Notes: generated by a model from the sequence alone, not told the origin. A stretch of 64,000 bases of DNA from Bacteroidota bacterium (GCA_030706745.1 JAUZNX010000003.1:62001-126000); one strand, 5' to 3'; shown: positions 43,075 to 52,294, numbered from the stretch's first letter. Numbers and translations are program-made.

Positions 43075-43998
43075 CTACAACTCCCGGATTACCTGTATAT
43101 CACGGGTAATAGCCTCGCGAAGCTCTTCGAGCGAGCGAAACCGCTCCTGCGGCCGAAGATAACGGTGGCACTCAACCGTTAGCGTTCGGTCATACAAATC
43201 ACCATCAAAATCGAGTAGTAATACCTCGACAGTCCGCTCGCCTGCAGAGTGAATCGTCGGCTTCGTGCCAATGCTGAGAGCAGCCTGAAGTCTCTTGCCG
43301 TCCAAGATGACTCGTGCGGCATAGACGCCATCGGCAGGAATGAGCTTTGGCGCTGGAAGCTCGAGATTTGCGGTTGGGAAACCGAGTTTGCGGCCAAGCG
43401 CATCGCCATGCACAACGCGTCCGCTAAATGCATACGGACGGCCAAGCCAGGCGTTCGCATCACCAAGTGCACCGCCCTTCAGAGCGGTACGTATCTTAGT
43501 TGAGCTGATCGAAACATTATCAACCGTGACAGGCAAGATCTCCTCGATCAAAATTCCCATTTGGGGCGCGAGCTGCTTGAGGTGTGCTGCATCGCCTTCG
43601 CGATTACGCCCAAACGCATGATTGAAGCCGACAATCATTGCACGTGTGCCAAGCCGGCCAACTAGAATCTCACGAAAGAATTCGATGTAGGACGTCTGCG
43701 AAAATGCCTCCGAGAATTTGATCACAATTGCCTCATCAATCCCTTTGCCTTCCAGGAGCGCAAGCCGTTCCTCGATGGTCGTCAGCAATTCGATCTCCTT
43801 GCCATGGCGTTTGAGGATCTCTTGAGGATGCGGGTGGAACGTCAGCAATACAGAACGCGAGAGTCCCATCTCACGCTTGCGCTCCGCGAGCCGTGAAAGG
43901 ATGAACTGATGTCCCAAATGGACGCCATCATAGCTGCCGAGCGTTGTAATCGTGCTCGGGTCGTGCGTGGCGTTCTCTAGTCCCCAGGTGATCTTCAA
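43075..43998 (-). CDS. ribF: Bifunctional riboflavin kinase/FAD synthetase
   Basis: About 307 aa if a TTG at 43998 (before KITWGLENATHDPST) is used. Longer frames reach into a TAACGAG tandem repeat and would give the improbable YSLLITRYSLLVT start. The N-terminal FAD-synthetase domain has TLGSYDGVHLGHQ, LTFHPHPQEIL and ISSTKIRTALKGG. The C-terminal flavokinase domain has GRPYAFSGRVVHGDALGR and LGFPTANLELP, then DGVYAARV. It converts riboflavin to FMN and FAD. It is the last gene of the nusA-infB-rbfA-truB-ribF series. Confidence 0.93.
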   Translation of the reverse strand: MKITWGLENATHDPSTITTLGSYDGVHLGHQFILSRLAERKREMGLSRSVLLTFHPHPQEILKRHGKEIELLTTIEERLALLEGKGIDEAIVIKFSEAFSQTSYIEFFREILVGRLGTRAMIVGFNHAFGRNREGDAAHLKQLAPQMGILIEEILPVTVDNVSISSTKIRTALKGGALGDANAWLGRPYAFSGRVVHGDALGRKLGFPTANLELPAPKLIPADGVYAARVILDGKRLQAALSIGTKPTIHSAGERTVEVLLLDFDGDLYDRTLTVECHRYLRPQERFRSLEELREAITRDIQVIREL

Positions 43999-43999
43999 A

Positions 44000-44044
44000 G
44001 TAACGAGTAACGAATAACGAGTAATGAGTAACGAGTACCGAGTC
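44000..44044. repeat. TAACGAG-type tandem repeat at the ribF start
   Basis: About six imperfect 7-9-bp units (GTAACGA, GTAACGA, ATAACGA, GTAATGA, GTAACGA, GTACCGA) lie just upstream of the likely ribF start codon. The AACGAGTACCGAGT form recurs at 49887-49900 upstream of nusA. Slippage here could alter the ribF leader. Confidence 0.7.
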
Positions 44045-44083
44045 GTGAATCTCAAAAATGCAATTCCTGCCGCGAGTGCATTC

Positions 44084-44824
44084 TCAATTCCTGATTAAAG
44101 ATTCTATCTCATCGACCGTCATTGCATCTTCAACCTTCCACCCGCTGATGGCTTCGCGGCGCAGATCGGTCACGACAGCGCCGGTGCCGAGCGTGACGCC
44201 GAGATCGCGTGCCAGCGAGCGAATATACGTGCCCTTCGATACGTGTGTGCGAAATGATGCAAGCGGCAAGTCGACGGTGACGACGCTAGAATTGTGGACA
44301 AATATACGGCGCGGTTGGAGCTCGAACTGCTCACCCGCTCTTGCGCGGTGATACACCGGTCTCCCCCTCTGCTTGATGGCACTGTGCATTGGTGGTACCT
44401 GATCGTGCTCGCCCACCAGTGCTTCAATCGCGGTGCGGACGGCCTCCTCAGTCAAATTCTCGTCACCGCCGGTAATCTCAATCGGACGTTCCAGATCGAA
44501 GCTCGCCGACGTCACGCCAAACCGGATCCCAATCGAATAGATCTTGTCGAGACCGATGAGATCAGCAAGGGACTTGGTCTTACCTCGAGTGGCGAGAATC
44601 AGTAGACCCGATGCGAGTGGATCGAGTGTGCCGGCATGACCACATTTGATCTTTCGGATTCCGGTTGCAATCGAGATTTGTTTGCGGATCCGATTCACTG
44701 CAGAGAAAGAAGTATCACCGTATGTCTTGTCCACCAGAAGAAGTGCGCCGGACTCACTTAGTATCTCATCGCGTGGCGAAGTACTTCCATTCAGCGCAAG
44801 GCAACTCCGATCGAGAATTGTCAT
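44084..44824 (-). CDS. truB: tRNA pseudouridine(55) synthase TruB
   Basis: 246 aa. TruB isomerises U55 in the T-loop of tRNAs. The catalytic Asp is in GHAGTLDPLASGLL (Asp68), with LLLVDKTYGDTSFSAVNRIR before it, VPPMHSAIKQRGRPVYHRAR after it, and FRTHVSKGTYIRSLARDLG in the C-terminal half. The N-terminus is ~25 residues longer than a minimal TruB, so the true start may be an internal codon. The gene is downstream of rbfA with a dispersed repeat between them. Confidence 0.95.
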   Translation of the reverse strand: MTILDRSCLALNGSTSPRDEILSESGALLLVDKTYGDTSFSAVNRIRKQISIATGIRKIKCGHAGTLDPLASGLLILATRGKTKSLADLIGLDKIYSIGIRFGVTSASFDLERPIEITGGDENLTEEAVRTAIEALVGEHDQVPPMHSAIKQRGRPVYHRARAGEQFELQPRRIFVHNSSVVTVDLPLASFRTHVSKGTYIRSLARDLGVTLGTGAVVTDLRREAISGWKVEDAMTVDEIESLIRN

Positions 44825-44832
44825 ACCCCAAT

Positions 44833-44912
44833 GTCATTCTGAGCGATGCGATGTATCGCTTGACTCGGCGGATTGGATCCTTCGACTACAAAACGCTTCG
44901 TCTCAGGATGAC
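44833..44912. repeat. Dispersed inverted repeat, GTCATTCTGAG type
   Basis: GTCATTCTGAG on the left and CTCAGGATGAC on the right frame an 80-bp element containing CGATGCGATGTATCG-like inner symmetry and GGATCCTTCG. It is a third family of common intergenic palindromes in this window, inserted in the rbfA-truB junction. Confidence 0.7.
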
Positions 44913-44930
44913 AAGTCTGTAAGCAAGTCA

Positions 44931-45293
44931 TCATTCTGTGTCTGCCGGTTTATCGGCTTCGTGGATCTTCCGGAAGATTTCCTCGACACGAGAGACATTC
45001 TCGGCAGTGTCATCGATATAGAAATGGAGTTCTGGGACGAACTTCAAACGCACCGATTTCGTGATGGCGTGCCGAATATGCGGCACTTCGGCCTCGATGG
45101 CTTCGAGCGTCTTCTCTGCCGGACGCGAACCGCCGAGCAAGCTGACATATACACGACCGCTCCGAAGATCGGGCGACATGCGGACTTTTGTGATAGTGAT
45201 AAGGCCGTCGCTCAAATCCGCGAAATCGGTTTGAAACAGATGGGCTAGCGCCTGCTGCACTTCCCCGGCTACGCGTTCGGTTCGGATGGACAT
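44931..45293 (-). CDS. rbfA: Ribosome-binding factor A
   Basis: 120 aa. RbfA is a small KH-fold protein acting in late maturation of the 16S 5' end and in cold adaptation. Typical elements are RTERVAGEVQQALAHLFQ at the N-terminus, ITKVRMSPDLRSGRVYVSLL and KFVPELHFYIDDTAENVSR. It ends TE, a short acidic tail. It begins 6 bp after infB and is probably co-transcribed. Confidence 0.95.
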   Translation of the reverse strand: MSIRTERVAGEVQQALAHLFQTDFADLSDGLITITKVRMSPDLRSGRVYVSLLGGSRPAEKTLEAIEAEVPHIRHAITKSVRLKFVPELHFYIDDTAENVSRVEEIFRKIHEADKPADTE

Positions 45294-45299
45294 AGTGTG

Positions 45300-48203
45300 T
45301 TATCTTGCTGCTGCCACCTTCTCCAATGTGCGTTTAATCTCGACGATCTTGTAGGCCTCTATTATATCGCCGGGCTTGATGTCGTTGAAGTTCTCGAGTG
45401 AGATACCGCATTCGTAGCCAGAATCCACATCGCGGACATCGTCCTTGAAGCGGCGTAACGATGCCAGGCCACCCGTCCAAACTTCGACGCCATCGCGCAA
45501 GAGTCGTACTTTGTTGCCACGGGCGATCTTGCCATCGACAACATAACATCCGGCGACCATGCCGGCCTTTGGTACCTTGAAGGTATCGCGGACTTCGACC
45601 GTTGCTGTGACCTCTTCCTTCTCCTCCGGAGACAGCAATCCTTCGAGTGCATCGCGGACTTCGTTGATGCAATCGTAGATGACGCTGTAGAGGCGAATCT
45701 CGACGTGTTCGAGTGCGGCCAATCGTCGCGCATCCAGATTTGGACGCACGTGGAATCCGAGGATGATCGCGCCGCTTGCTGCTGCAAGTCGGACGTCGTT
45801 CTCTGAAATTGCGCCCACTGCTCGGTGGACCATCTCGACCTGGACCTCAGGTGTTGAAAGGCGCTGAAGTGCGTCGGCTAATGCCTCGACCGAACCATCG
45901 ACGTCTCCTTTGAGGACGAGCCGCAAGTGCTGCACGCCGCCCTGCTTGATTTGCTCTGAAATGTCGTCGAGTGTCAGGAAGCGGACTTGCTTGAAATCCT
46001 GCTCGCGCTTGAGCTGTTGCCGGCGCGAAGAAATTTCCTTTGCTTCGGAGTCGGAGGCGAGCACGATAAACTGATCGCCGGCAGCGGGGATGCCATCAAA
46101 TCCGAGAATCTGGACCGGGGTGGATGGTCCTGCGATTTCTTTCTTGTTTCCTCGCTCATCGAACATCGCACGGACACGACCAGAGTATATTCCGGCCAGG
46201 AATGGGTCGCCCATTCTGAGCGTGCCCTTCTGGACAAGAATTGTAGCCTGAATGCCACGACCCTTATCGACTTCCGCCTCGATGATAACGCCGCGCGCCG
46301 TACGGTCCGGATTCGCTTTGAGCTCCAGCAATTCCGCTTCGAGGGAAATGCGCTCGAGCAATTTGTCAACGCCCTTCCCGGTACGAGCCGACAGCTCGAC
46401 CTCCCCGTACTTTCCTCCCCAAGACTCGACCAGCACATTCCGATCCGCAAGTTGCTGACGGATGCGATCTGGATTCGCATCAGCACGATCGGTCTTGTTC
46501 AGTGCAATGATGATCGGGACGCTCGCCGCCTGAGCATGCGAAATTGCCTCTAAAGTTTGCGGCATGACACTATCATCCGCAGCAATAACCAGCACGACGA
46601 GATCCGTCACCTGTGCACCGCGAGCGCGCATGGCAGTGAAGGCCTCGTGTCCGGGTGTATCGAGAAACGCGATTCGATGACCAAGACTGTTCGTGACCTC
46701 ATACGCACCGATATGCTGCGTGATTCCACCCGACTCGCCAGCGACAACGTTCGCCTTGCGGATGTAATCGAGCAGCGATGTTTTGCCATGATCGACGTGA
46801 CCCATAATCGTAACGACCGGTGGGCGAGACTTGAGCGTCTCCGGTTCATCTGGCGTATCGTCGAGCGTTTCGGTCGTGAACTCGTCCTGGAATTCAACGC
46901 TGTAACCAAACTCATCGGCCACAAGCTGGATCGTATCCTTTTCGAGCCGCTGGTTGATCGAGACCATCAGTCCAAGCGCGATGCACTTGGAAATGATGTC
47001 ACCGACATCGACATTCATGAGGTTGGCCAGCTCGTTGGCCGTCAGGAATTCCGTTGCGTTAATAACCGTGCGGTCGCGCGCGGCCTCTTCGGCACCACGG
47101 CGCTCCTGCTCCTCGGCTCGTTCGCTACGCCGGGCGCGGCGCGCCTTGGCACGTCGGGAAAGCGCTGAGGACTCATCGATGCCAGCCAGCGTGCGGCGGA
47201 CAGCATCCTTGACATCACGGGCGTCGACGCTCTTGCCACGGCGCTTCTTGACGATCTCCCCTTCCTCACCGGTTCCTGCCGGCTTGGCGGTTGTGGGTGC
47301 ATGTTTTGTGGCAAGGCCTTTGAGCTTGGTGCCGAGTCTTCCATCCGCGCCCCGAGTGCGCAATTGTGGCTGTTCCTTTGGCTCGAGTTCAATCTTGCCC
47401 TTGATTTTGAGTCCCGGAAGCGCGACGCGAAGATCCATCGGATCGCCGGTAGCGATCACGGTCTTCCGTCGATGTTTGCGCCGAATTCCGCCTGCGCCTT
47501 CGGGTCCATGCGTGGCGGTACCGCCTTCCGCTCCCTCGGCAATCTCTGTTTCCGGTGCCGGACCTTCGGCAACGACAGAGACTTCCTCAACAGGTTCGGG
47601 CTCGACTTCTGTCGCAATTTCCGCTGCAGGTTGCGCTTCGACTTCCGGTTCAGCTGCCTCAGGAGTCTGTGCTTCCGGAACCTCAACCTCAGTCGGGGTA
47701 GCGGCGGCTGCAACAAGATCCGGCGCGACTGGCTCGGGCGCCTCGACCGGCGGCAGTTCAATCGTTTCGGGTGCTGATACTTCGATTGGCGCAGACGGTG
47801 TGACTGGCGAAGCAGCAACAATAGGGGCCGCAACAGGTGGAGCTGTCACGGGAGCTGCTACCTCAGCAGTGCCTGGTTCTTCGGTGCGGCGCTGATCCGG
47901 ATGATCGGAGAGATAGTCCTCACGCGTTTTTGCGCGTTGTTCTTTGAAGGCAGCTAGCTTTTTATGGCGCTTTTCGGCAACGTCCTTGTCCTTGCCGAAC
48001 TGCTTCATCACCGCATCGAGCGCATCGGGCTCGATCTTGGACATAATCGTTTTGACCGAGGTGTATCCCTTTTTTTGCAAAAAGGATATCAGCGTCTCAT
48101 GCGAGACGTTGATCTCGGTAGCAAGCGTTCTGACAGTTATCTTTTTAGCCGAATCACCTTTGGTGTCCGGCGTTGCGCCCTGCGCGACTGCGGTTTCTGA
48201 CAT
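45300..48203 (-). CDS. infB: Translation initiation factor IF-2
   Basis: 967 aa from ATG 48203 ([20 protein letters not shown]); longer frames reach into the leader. IF-2 is the GTPase that brings initiator tRNA to the 30S P-site and drives subunit joining. The N-terminal IF2N domain ([20 protein letters not shown]) is followed by ~200 residues rich in Ala/Pro/Glu/Val. A second IF2N-like segment ([17 protein letters not shown]) precedes the G domain with G1 [14 protein letters not shown] (about residue 470), G3 DTPGHEAF and G4 NKTD, then domains II-IV with the fMet-tRNA-binding C-terminus. Confidence 0.97.
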   Translation of the reverse strand: MSETAVAQGATPDTKGDSAKKITVRTLATEINVSHETLISFLQKKGYTSVKTIMSKIEPDALDAVMKQFGKDKDVAEKRHKKLAAFKEQRAKTREDYLSDHPDQRRTEEPGTAEVAAPVTAPPVAAPIVAASPVTPSAPIEVSAPETIELPPVEAPEPVAPDLVAAAATPTEVEVPEAQTPEAAEPEVEAQPAAEIATEVEPEPVEEVSVVAEGPAPETEIAEGAEGGTATHGPEGAGGIRRKHRRKTVIATGDPMDLRVALPGLKIKGKIELEPKEQPQLRTRGADGRLGTKLKGLATKHAPTTAKPAGTGEEGEIVKKRRGKSVDARDVKDAVRRTLAGIDESSALSRRAKARRARRSERAEEQERRGAEEAARDRTVINATEFLTANELANLMNVDVGDIISKCIALGLMVSINQRLEKDTIQLVADEFGYSVEFQDEFTTETLDDTPDEPETLKSRPPVVTIMGHVDHGKTSLLDYIRKANVVAGESGGITQHIGAYEVTNSLGHRIAFLDTPGHEAFTAMRARGAQVTDLVVLVIAADDSVMPQTLEAISHAQAASVPIIIALNKTDRADANPDRIRQQLADRNVLVESWGGKYGEVELSARTGKGVDKLLERISLEAELLELKANPDRTARGVIIEAEVDKGRGIQATILVQKGTLRMGDPFLAGIYSGRVRAMFDERGNKKEIAGPSTPVQILGFDGIPAAGDQFIVLASDSEAKEISSRRQQLKREQDFKQVRFLTLDDISEQIKQGGVQHLRLVLKGDVDGSVEALADALQRLSTPEVQVEMVHRAVGAISENDVRLAAASGAIILGFHVRPNLDARRLAALEHVEIRLYSVIYDCINEVRDALEGLLSPEEKEEVTATVEVRDTFKVPKAGMVAGCYVVDGKIARGNKVRLLRDGVEVWTGGLASLRRFKDDVRDVDSGYECGISLENFNDIKPGDIIEAYKIVEIKRTLEKVAAAR

Positions 48204-48283
48204 TACTCTCCTTGCGGAACCACCTCGGGCGGGCATAACTCGCCCCTGGCAGTCCCCGTGTACTGCGATGAATGGCCGAAACC

Positions 48284-48342
48284 GTTAGCTCACTCATCGC
48301 AGAGGCTATGCAGCAAGACGCCGCGTAGCCCGGTGAGCTAAC
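48284..48342 (-). promoter_or_regulatory. Structured leader between nusA and infB, hairpin 1
   Basis: A perfect 10-bp outer stem (GTTAGCTCAC with GTGAGCTAAC) encloses a second imperfect hairpin (GGCTA...TAGCC with inner GC pairs) about 80-140 nt before infB. A second perfect hairpin is beside it (48356-48392, arms ACGGATGGT/ACCATCCGT). No T-run follows, so a leader RNA structure or processing site is more likely than a terminator. The small ylxR-type genes often found in this gap are absent. Confidence 0.45.
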
Positions 48343-48355
48343 TTCCCCGACAGTG

Positions 48356-48392
48356 ACGGATGGTCCGTTTAATGCGCATCGCAACCATCCGT
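48356..48392 (-). promoter_or_regulatory. Structured leader between nusA and infB, hairpin 2
   Basis: A perfect 9-bp inverted repeat ACGGATGGT/ACCATCCGT with a 19-nt loop, immediately 5' of hairpin 1 on the transcribed strand. Together they occupy much of the 250 nt between nusA and infB. Confidence 0.4.
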
Positions 48393-48452
48393 ACAGACGA
48401 ACTGAATCGTCGTATGACCGACTCGACCGTGCCGGCTCATCTTACTATCGTC

Positions 48453-49871
48453 TTATCCATTGTCCACACTTTCTTCATGTACTGGTACATCCTCGGATGC
48501 CATTGCTCTGGTAGGCGATAGCGGAGCAGGCACGGGTTCGGCCTCCTCCGATTCTCCATCCGATGGTCCAAACTCAGGACGCAAGGTCGTCAAAGAAACT
48601 CCGGCCTTCTCGGCGGAACTCTCCAGCAACTGATCGCCCTGCACAAATTCTGATTCGATGGCTTGCCGTATCGCTTCGAGGCGTTCCGGCGTCATACCCG
48701 GCAAGCGCAACAAGCTTTCGCGAGGCGCTCCCAAAAACTCTTTTGCGGTATCGATGCGAGCGCGAATCAACTCGGTGTAGAGATCGGCGCCGATCACATC
48801 GCGGAAATCAATCAACTCGATATCCTCTTCGTCACGGGCTTCCTTGACGAGATTGATCTGATAACCGGTCAGACGCGAAGCCAACCGGACGTTTTGTCCC
48901 TGCTTCCCAATCGCGAGCGAAACCTGATCGTCGCTGACCAGTACGGTCGCGGTCTTGGAATCCTCGTTAATCTCGACTTCAAGCAACTTCGCCGGCGAAA
49001 GAGCGCGGGCCAAGAACTGCGCCTTATCTGGCGACCACGGGATAATATCGATGTTCTCATTGGCAAGCTCACGGACGATCGAGTGAATGCGAACGCCCTT
49101 CATGCCGACGCATGCACCGACCGGATCGACGCGATCATCTGTCGTCTCGACGGCAACTTTCGCACGTTCACCCGGTTCCCGGGCAACACCCTTGATGAGA
49201 ATAATGCCATCGTAAATTTCTGGAATCTCGATCTCCATCAGGCGCTCCAGGAAGCGCGAATCACTACGGGAGAGAATGACGACCGGAGTCGAGGTCGGTC
49301 CGCCACGGCGGACTTCCTTCACGATCGCTCGGATCGTATCGCCCTTGCGCCAGCGCTCGCGCATAATTTGCTCGCCCTTTGGCAATAGCAGCTCGCGGCG
49401 ATTATGGATCACAAAGAGGTCACCGTGTCGAATCTGATAAACCTCGCCGACAATAATCTCGCCAACCAACGAATTGTATTCGTTAAAGACGTTATCCCGC
49501 TCGATTTCGCGGATGCGCTGATTCAGGTTCTGCTTGGCGGCAACGATCAGGCGGCGACCGAAGTCCTTGCCCATGTTGATAATCTCAACATACTCATCGC
49601 CCGGCTCCAATTCTTCACCTGATTTCTTATAAGCGTCTGCGGGTGTGATTTCGATATCCGGGTTCGTGACTTCTTCCACGACCGTTTTTTCAAGATAGAT
49701 TTCGATATCGCCCTTGTCCATATTCATGACAAGGTCAAATTTCGAGTCCATCCCGTATTTTTTGCGGATGATCATCGCAAAGGTCTCCTCGATCACGGAC
49801 ATCAGGATGTCGCGATCGATCCCTTTCTCGCGGACCATGTCCGCAAACGATTCTACGATCAGTGGATTCAA
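48453..49871 (-). CDS. nusA: Transcription termination/antitermination protein NusA
   Basis: 472 aa. NusA binds RNA polymerase and modulates pausing and termination. The N-terminal domain (MNPLIVESFADMVREKGIDR) is followed by the S1 domain (about 130-200, VGEIIVGEVYQIRHGDLFV). Two KH domains come next: VGACVGMKGVRIHSIVREL, with ENIDIIPWSPD between, and VSLAIGKQGQNVRLASRLT. The C-terminal region has a helix-hairpin segment (LLRLPGMTPERLEAIRQAI) and an acidic tail. rimP, which usually precedes nusA, is missing here. Confidence 0.96.
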   Translation of the reverse strand: MNPLIVESFADMVREKGIDRDILMSVIEETFAMIIRKKYGMDSKFDLVMNMDKGDIEIYLEKTVVEEVTNPDIEITPADAYKKSGEELEPGDEYVEIINMGKDFGRRLIVAAKQNLNQRIREIERDNVFNEYNSLVGEIIVGEVYQIRHGDLFVIHNRRELLLPKGEQIMRERWRKGDTIRAIVKEVRRGGPTSTPVVILSRSDSRFLERLMEIEIPEIYDGIILIKGVAREPGERAKVAVETTDDRVDPVGACVGMKGVRIHSIVRELANENIDIIPWSPDKAQFLARALSPAKLLEVEINEDSKTATVLVSDDQVSLAIGKQGQNVRLASRLTGYQINLVKEARDEEDIELIDFRDVIGADLYTELIRARIDTAKEFLGAPRESLLRLPGMTPERLEAIRQAIESEFVQGDQLLESSAEKAGVSLTTLRPEFGPSDGESEEAEPVPAPLSPTRAMASEDVPVHEESVDNG

Positions 49872-50118
49872 GTCTTTTCCCTAAATAACGAGTACCGAGT
49901 GATGAATTCCCGCGATACTGCCGCCCTCTAACACGTTATCGCGCAGCAAATTCCGCAGACCCCCATTCGTGTCCGTTGTTAATTCTTAATGGCCGAATAC
50001 TAATTAAAAAGCCCGCTTCCGGGGTCCAGAAGGGGCTCTCAGACAACGGGCTAACACGCTGAGCGGGCAGAAGATTTCGCACCAGAGGTGTAGGGGCAAG
50101 CTCCTGCTTGCCCCCGCC
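49872..50118. other. Intergenic region upstream of nusA
   Basis: It holds a copy of the TAACGAGTACCGAGT repeat (49885-49900), the nusA promoter, a terminator hairpin for the left-facing secreted protein gene and the left half of a palindromic element. No rimP or RNA gene is seen. Confidence 0.5.
50006..50068 (-). terminator. Probable intrinsic terminator of the T9SS cargo gene
   Basis: On the minus strand GCCCGCT (50062-50068) pairs with AGCGGGC (50011-50017) and is followed by TTTTTAATTAG, a T-rich tail. The intervening ~44 nt contain a further GAGCCCC/GGGGTC pairing. It lies ~50 nt after the stop of the gene ending at 50119. Confidence 0.5.
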
Positions 50119-50152
50119 TCACGGTGCAAGCAGGAGCTTGCACCTACACACC
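50087..50152. repeat. Double-palindrome element fused to the end of a T9SS gene
   Basis: Palindromes GGGGCAAGCtcctGCTTGCCCC (two 9-bp arms, 50093-50114) and GTGCAAGCaggaGCTTGCAC (50124-50143) lie in a pair closed by outer arms GTGTAGG/CCTACAC. The minus-strand gene reads into it and ends inside (stop at 50119-50121), gaining the C-terminus VCRCKLLLAP. The layout is like the element in the type IIG gene but the sequence differs. Confidence 0.8.
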
Positions 50153-51561
50153 ACTCGGCCGTTCATGCGGACGAGGCACTCATACATCCCATCTGGCAAG
50201 CCGGCGGGATTCCACGTGAAGGTATGCTCCACTGCCGTTAGCTCGCCCGAGAAGAGCCGCGCTACATTCACCCCCAGCAGATTCACTATGGAGATGTCCG
50301 CATAGCCACTCGTCTCCGGCGTGAACGATATGGTGGTGGATTGGGAGAAGGGATTGGGGAATAGCGAGAGGCGACTTGAAATATGGATACCGGACGAAAT
50401 ACCGGCTTCGCCAATTCGCTCGCGCCGAAGAATCACACCTGGGGCACCGACACCGACAACATGATCGTACGTAAACAAGCCAATGACATGCCCATCGCCC
50501 GTCACGGATAGCCCCATCGAATGAGTGGGGTTATAATTCGTATCCACCACCATTGTATCCGTTCTCCAGGACGCTCCTCGGTCCGTGCTCATCAAAACAG
50601 CACCGACATTAACCCCCGCAAGCCCGGCGGCAAAAACAGTGTCGCGCTTGAGGGTCGTCATGGTTCCCAGATCATTCGGAAATGGCGGCATTTTTAGTTC
50701 AGCCCAAGAGCGCCCGGCATCCGTTGAGCGCATCACGAGGTTGCTATCCGAAGTAAACACTCGATTAGAACCATGTAAACTGGTCCCATAGCAGATGATG
50801 GTATCGCGACCTGTAAAATTGAAATAATCTATTTCGTCGGATTGACTATCGGTCGAGGGCCGCACGAGCGGCAAAGTCGAATCAATGCTCCTCCAACGAT
50901 TGTGCGTGCTGTATGTCTTTTGGGTTAGCAGATTGAAGACAACGAATGAGTCGGTACTCATGGCGGCCGATTGGGCTCCGCCGACTGGCAGTTGGGCTGG
51001 AATACTATCCCAATGGTCGCCACCATCCGTCGTTGTAGCGACCTGACCCAAACCCCAATGGGTGACGAGCCCCAGCTCGGAATTCGTGAAGCTAACGCTC
51101 GATGGAGAGGAGCTCCATGTGTCGAACTGACGAATCCACGTGTTGCCGCCATCTCGAGTTCTCAGGATAATCGAGCTCACGCTGTCACTTCCAAACCCTC
51201 CCGTATTGCCTCCGACGGCAATCGCGTTGAGCGAATCGATTTGCTGAAGCGCAACGATGACATCGCCGCTGAAATGGAGGTCGGGCATCGCAGGCCCGGG
51301 ATCCTGCTCCGTCCAGGTTTCCCCGTTATCGTCACTCCGAAGAAACACGAGGCGAAGCAGACCCGATGGATATGTGAGACGGAGCGCGGCAACCGTGCAT
51401 GTTGGACCGTAGCAGTCAATCGCACTCGGCGAGTAGAACTCGCTTCCAATCCGGTCGGAGTGCTTCACGCGCCAGACGTATTGCTGCGCGCTCGCGCTGG
51501 TGACAAAAGTCACCAGCGCGAGCAACGAGGAGAGCCATGTTCTGCGAGCCGTCATTGACAT
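50119..51561 (-). CDS. T9SS cargo protein with BNR-like repeats, C-terminus altered by a repeat
   Basis: 480 aa from ATG 51561 (signal peptide SSLLALVTFVTSASA). The body has several Asp-box-like units (FLRSDDNGETWTEQDPG, ILRTRDGGNTWIRQFD, MRSTDAGRSWAELK, LMSTDRGASWRTDTM) of a beta-propeller. From about residue 400 comes a T9SS type A sorting domain: SLFPNPFSQSTTISFTPETS, VNLLGVNVARLFSGEL, WNPAGLPDGMYECLVRMNGR. Where the related gene at 29878-31971 ends VETLPMMLVR, this one ends VVCRCKLLLAP, encoded by a palindromic element. Whether the tail still directs secretion is uncertain. Confidence 0.8.
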   Translation of the reverse strand: MSMTARRTWLSSLLALVTFVTSASAQQYVWRVKHSDRIGSEFYSPSAIDCYGPTCTVAALRLTYPSGLLRLVFLRSDDNGETWTEQDPGPAMPDLHFSGDVIVALQQIDSLNAIAVGGNTGGFGSDSVSSIILRTRDGGNTWIRQFDTWSSSPSSVSFTNSELGLVTHWGLGQVATTTDGGDHWDSIPAQLPVGGAQSAAMSTDSFVVFNLLTQKTYSTHNRWRSIDSTLPLVRPSTDSQSDEIDYFNFTGRDTIICYGTSLHGSNRVFTSDSNLVMRSTDAGRSWAELKMPPFPNDLGTMTTLKRDTVFAAGLAGVNVGAVLMSTDRGASWRTDTMVVDTNYNPTHSMGLSVTGDGHVIGLFTYDHVVGVGAPGVILRRERIGEAGISSGIHISSRLSLFPNPFSQSTTISFTPETSGYADISIVNLLGVNVARLFSGELTAVEHTFTWNPAGLPDGMYECLVRMNGRVVCRCKLLLAP

Positions 51562-51568
51562 ACGTATC

Positions 51569-52153
51569 TTAATTTGGGCAATTTGCGATATAGCAATGGC
51601 CCGGCTGCCAAAGTGCTGGCGCCGGTGGCTGGATCTCACAATCGGGCGGAAACCCGATTGAAGAATAGCTACAATTAGAAGTAACGACGATGATATTGCC
51701 TCTCGCACCGAATGTTCTGCAAAGTTGACACGTCTTGACACAGAAGCCCGTCCAACTCGACATACTGCATGGAAGCAGTTGTCTGGCATTAGTTGTAGCT
51801 ATTTGCGGACTCCAGCAATAGGCTTGCCAGACCGAATGGCTGATCGTCGTGCCATCGCTACACAAGGGCATTGATCTCAACGGGTAGGCTTGGACTGCGG
51901 AGTCGGCGGACAGAAGGATGTTGCCATAGTCGGTGCAGGCGCTCGTATCGCCGGAGATGTCGATCTCCTCGATGAACGAAACATCCGCGCTATCGCACCA
52001 CCATACTGTGATGCCACAGCCACCGGGCAAGGAGTAGGTCCACCCAGTTGGTCCAGTCCAATTGGAGCTTGGGCATGACGGTTGTGCCTTGAGTATCGAA
52101 ACGAAACCGAGAAACGAAATGCACATCAGGAGGGAAAACACGATCTTCTTCAT
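51569..52153 (-). CDS. Cys-rich exported protein, unknown
   Basis: 194 aa from ATG 52153, preceded by an AAAGGA ribosome-binding sequence 8-10 nt upstream. Signal peptide MKKIVFSLLMCISFLGFVSI with cleavage near LKAQ. The mature part has about 14 Cys, mostly spaced as in disulfide-rich extracellular proteins (SCPSSNW, GGCGITVWWCDSADV, SWTGFCVKTCQLCRTFGARG, CYIANCPN). No sorting tail is present. It lies 7 bp before the T9SS gene, probably in one operon, and is divergent from a C-protein-like regulator whose likely operator overlaps its promoter. Confidence 0.65.
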   Translation of the reverse strand: MKKIVFSLLMCISFLGFVSILKAQPSCPSSNWTGPTGWTYSLPGGCGITVWWCDSADVSFIEEIDISGDTSACTDYGNILLSADSAVQAYPLRSMPLCSDGTTISHSVWQAYCWSPQIATTNARQLLPCSMSSWTGFCVKTCQLCRTFGARGNIIVVTSNCSYSSIGFPPDCEIQPPAPALWQPGHCYIANCPN

Positions 52154-52229
52154 ATCAATTTGTCCTTTCTGGTACGAGATGGAGTCCACTGTTCCTCAGA
52201 CCGGGGAAACACTGAGCTGAATCAGGATG

Positions 52230-52237
52230 CAAAGATA
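52230..52237 (-). promoter_or_regulatory. Bacteroidota -7 promoter box of the Cys-rich gene
   Basis: The minus strand reads TATCTTTG, a perfect TAnnTTTG match, 77 bp before the start of the Cys-rich gene. No clear -33 TTTG is visible at normal spacing; the operator palindrome occupies that space, so activation by the neighbouring regulator is possible. Confidence 0.5.
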
Positions 52238-52246
52238 CAACATTTA

Positions 52247-52262
52247 ACATACTATAGTATGT
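52247..52262. promoter_or_regulatory. Perfect 16-bp palindromic operator
   Basis: ACATACTATAGTATGT is a perfect palindrome centred between the divergent Cys-rich and regulator genes. It begins 9 bp upstream of the -7 box of the Cys-rich gene and 32 bp before the regulator's GTG. Its TACTATAGTA core recalls C-boxes of restriction-modification controller proteins. It probably binds the regulator encoded to its right. Confidence 0.65.
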
Positions 52263-52294
52263 AATGCGATTTGCCGTGTGTAGTAAGACGCTTC

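Noticed and set aside
46954-47895. A 313-codon plus-strand frame opposite infB
   Set aside because: Ser/Ala/Gly/Thr-rich translation of the antisense of IF-2's Ala/Pro/Glu-rich linker; an artefact of composition.
48240-48400. A tRNA suspected from GTTAGCTCAC
   Set aside because: No acceptor stem, anticodon arm or TTCGA T-loop can be fitted on either strand; the paired GTGAGCTAAC makes a simple hairpin.
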